Shown here one piece after another: positions 6,730 through 7,737 of a stretch of 7,737 nucleotides of DNA; the first letter of the stretch is position 1; the number at the start of each line of letters is the position of its first letter. This stretch comes from Comamonadaceae bacterium (GTDB taxonomy: Bacteria; Pseudomonadota; Gammaproteobacteria; Burkholderiales; Burkholderiaceae_C), in assembly GCA_947460165.1 (NCBI GenBank), contig CANHKH010000154.1:1-7737 (forward strand), written 5' to 3'. The position numbers were made by a program, and so were the translations under genes. The notes under the pieces are model-generated. The model searched no databases. It had not been told where the DNA came from and saw only the letters and a list, made by a program, of their open reading frames with translations.

Positions 6730-7737
6730 TCAAATTTGAACGAGGTACTCTGGCGCACACAAGACCAAATGCACAGCTGCGTACACGCGGTTGTTGCGGC
6801 CAGCGGCGCTGGCCGCAGAAATGCTGTTGACCGCCTGGGTGATGAGGGCCAGCGTGTCCTGCGACAAAGCGTTGGCAGCCAGCAGCAAGGCCACGCGGCG
6901 CACCAGGGCTGGGGCGTCGCTGGCCAAGGCCAGCTCGGCGCTGTAGTTGGGTCTGAGCTCTGCGACGCCGCTGGCCACAAAGCTTTGCGCAAAATTGGCC
7001 CAGCCCACCACGGTCGATTCGTTGGTGATCTGAAACTCAGGCGCGGTGATGCCTTGCTCACCCAGGGCGGAGTTGGGCGGCACATAGCCGGGCCTGAAGA
7101 AGTTGAACACCGAGGGCGCCCGAAACGGGCTTTGACCCAAGCGGGTGGCCGGGTCTGAGAGGTTGCCCACATTCCACAAGCCTGTGGGCGATGTCACGCC
7201 AAAGGTGCGGGCCCACTGCACAAAGCGCACCACCGGCTCGCGCAGCATGCCTCGGCTGTTCTGGCCGTCGGCGGGTGCGCGGCGGGCTTCAGGGTCGAGA
7301 AGCACCGCACGCAGCACGGCTTGGAGGTCTCCGCGCACGCCCAGGCCGTTGTTGTTGAAGACGGCGGCCACGCGGCTGACATAGGCCGCACTGGGGTGGC
7401 TGCAGACCAGGCGCTGGATCAACTGGCGGCCCATAAAGGGGCCCACGTTGGGGTGCTGGGCAATCGCATCCAAGGCCATGGCCAGACCCTCGGCAGCGGG
7501 TGTGTTGGCCGGCACCGTGGTGCCCAAAAATCGCTTTTCTGCGCTTTCGTGGTTGGCGCCGTTGACCACCATGGGGCGTTGGGCGTGGCCGGGGTCGGTG
7601 CGCACAAAGCGGTCGTAATCCCAGCCTGTGAAGACGCGCGCCAAGCCGGTGATGGTTTCTTGGCTGTAGGTCTCTAGGGGCCGGCCACGGCCGTCGAGCC
7701 GGGCGCTGCCGTCTAGGTTGAGCTCGACCAGCCCCAC
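6730..7737 (-). CDS. DUF1800 family protein, C-terminal part (5' end outside window)
   Basis: The last 335 codons of a protein that enters from the right edge. The first codon in the window (GTG at 7737) is almost surely internal. GLVELNLDG normally follows the middle of the DUF1800 domain, and full-length members are usually well over 450 residues. Motifs by in-window residue: TYSQETITGLARVFTGW (23-39), NHESAEKRFLG (62-72), GRQLIQRLV (103-111), YVSRVAAVFNNNG (119-131), GDLQAVLRAVLLDPEAR, then PSVFNFFRPGY, and a C-terminal CAPEYLVQI. These are typical of DUF1800, a family of unknown function nearly always encoded next to DUF1501, as here. The short spacing implies one operon in the order DUF1800, DUF1501. 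The protein is thought to act outside the cytoplasm, but its N-terminal export signal is not visible here. Confidence 0.93.
   Translation of the reverse strand: MGLVELNLDGSARLDGRGRPLETYSQETITGLARVFTGWDYDRFVRTDPGHAQRPMVVNGANHESAEKRFLGTTVPANTPAAEGLAMALDAIAQHPNVGPFMGRQLIQRLVCSHPSAAYVSRVAAVFNNNGLGVRGDLQAVLRAVLLDPEARRAPADGQNSRGMLREPVVRFVQWARTFGVTSPTGLWNVGNLSDPATRLGQSPFRAPSVFNFFRPGYVPPNSALGEQGITAPEFQITNESTVVGWANFAQSFVASGVAELRPNYSAELALASDAPALVRRVALLLAANALSQDTLALITQAVNSISAASAAGRNNRVYAAVHLVLCAPEYLVQI

Noticed and set aside
6724..7158. A 144-codon plus-strand frame opposite DUF1800
   Set aside because: It is antisense to well-conserved DUF1800 motifs and has no recognisable features.
7735..7737. GTG as the real start of the DUF1800 gene
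   Set aside because: It is the first codon in the window and falls within a conserved part of the domain (GLVELN). The true start must lie to the right of the window.

Overview
The window is GC-rich, densely coding proteobacterial DNA in which every supportable gene lies on the minus strand. The codon bias and the protein families fit a betaproteobacterium of the Burkholderiales/Comamonadaceae type. The lineage is an inference from style and gene families, because no marker gene is present.

Read in the direction of transcription (right to left), the window holds four parts. (1) The C-terminal 335 codons of a DUF1800 protein, whose 5' end lies beyond base 7737. (2) After 15 bases, a complete 461-aa DUF1501 protein with a clear twin-arginine (Tat) signal. 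The two form the familiar DUF1800-DUF1501 couple of unknown function. (3) A 360-base non-coding stretch (4969-5328) with three REP-like palindromes in alternating orientation and, near its downstream end, a candidate PhoB-type promoter. (4) A very large open frame, 1-4968, with 1656 codons in the window and no stop codon. It runs off the left edge.

The large protein is the main item. It carries an N-terminal non-signal region, a hydrophobic segment, a small calcium-loop/beta-sandwich module, a 5'-nucleotidase-type metallophosphoesterase domain with its C-terminal partner domain, a choice-of-anchor I beta-propeller-like domain, and a phytase-like (esterase-like activity of phytase) domain. This looks like a secreted or surface-exposed multi-domain phosphohydrolase for scavenging organic phosphate.

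The sequence upstream supports that reading. TTGACAT-GGTT-TTGTCAC resembles a Pho box, and TAAATT follows after exactly 10 bases, the spacing seen at E. coli phoA. Together these suggest a phosphate-starvation-induced exoenzyme. Several canonical metal ligands of the nucleotidase domain are replaced, so its chemistry may differ from that of UshA. No tRNA, rRNA, CRISPR array, transposase or integrase was seen.
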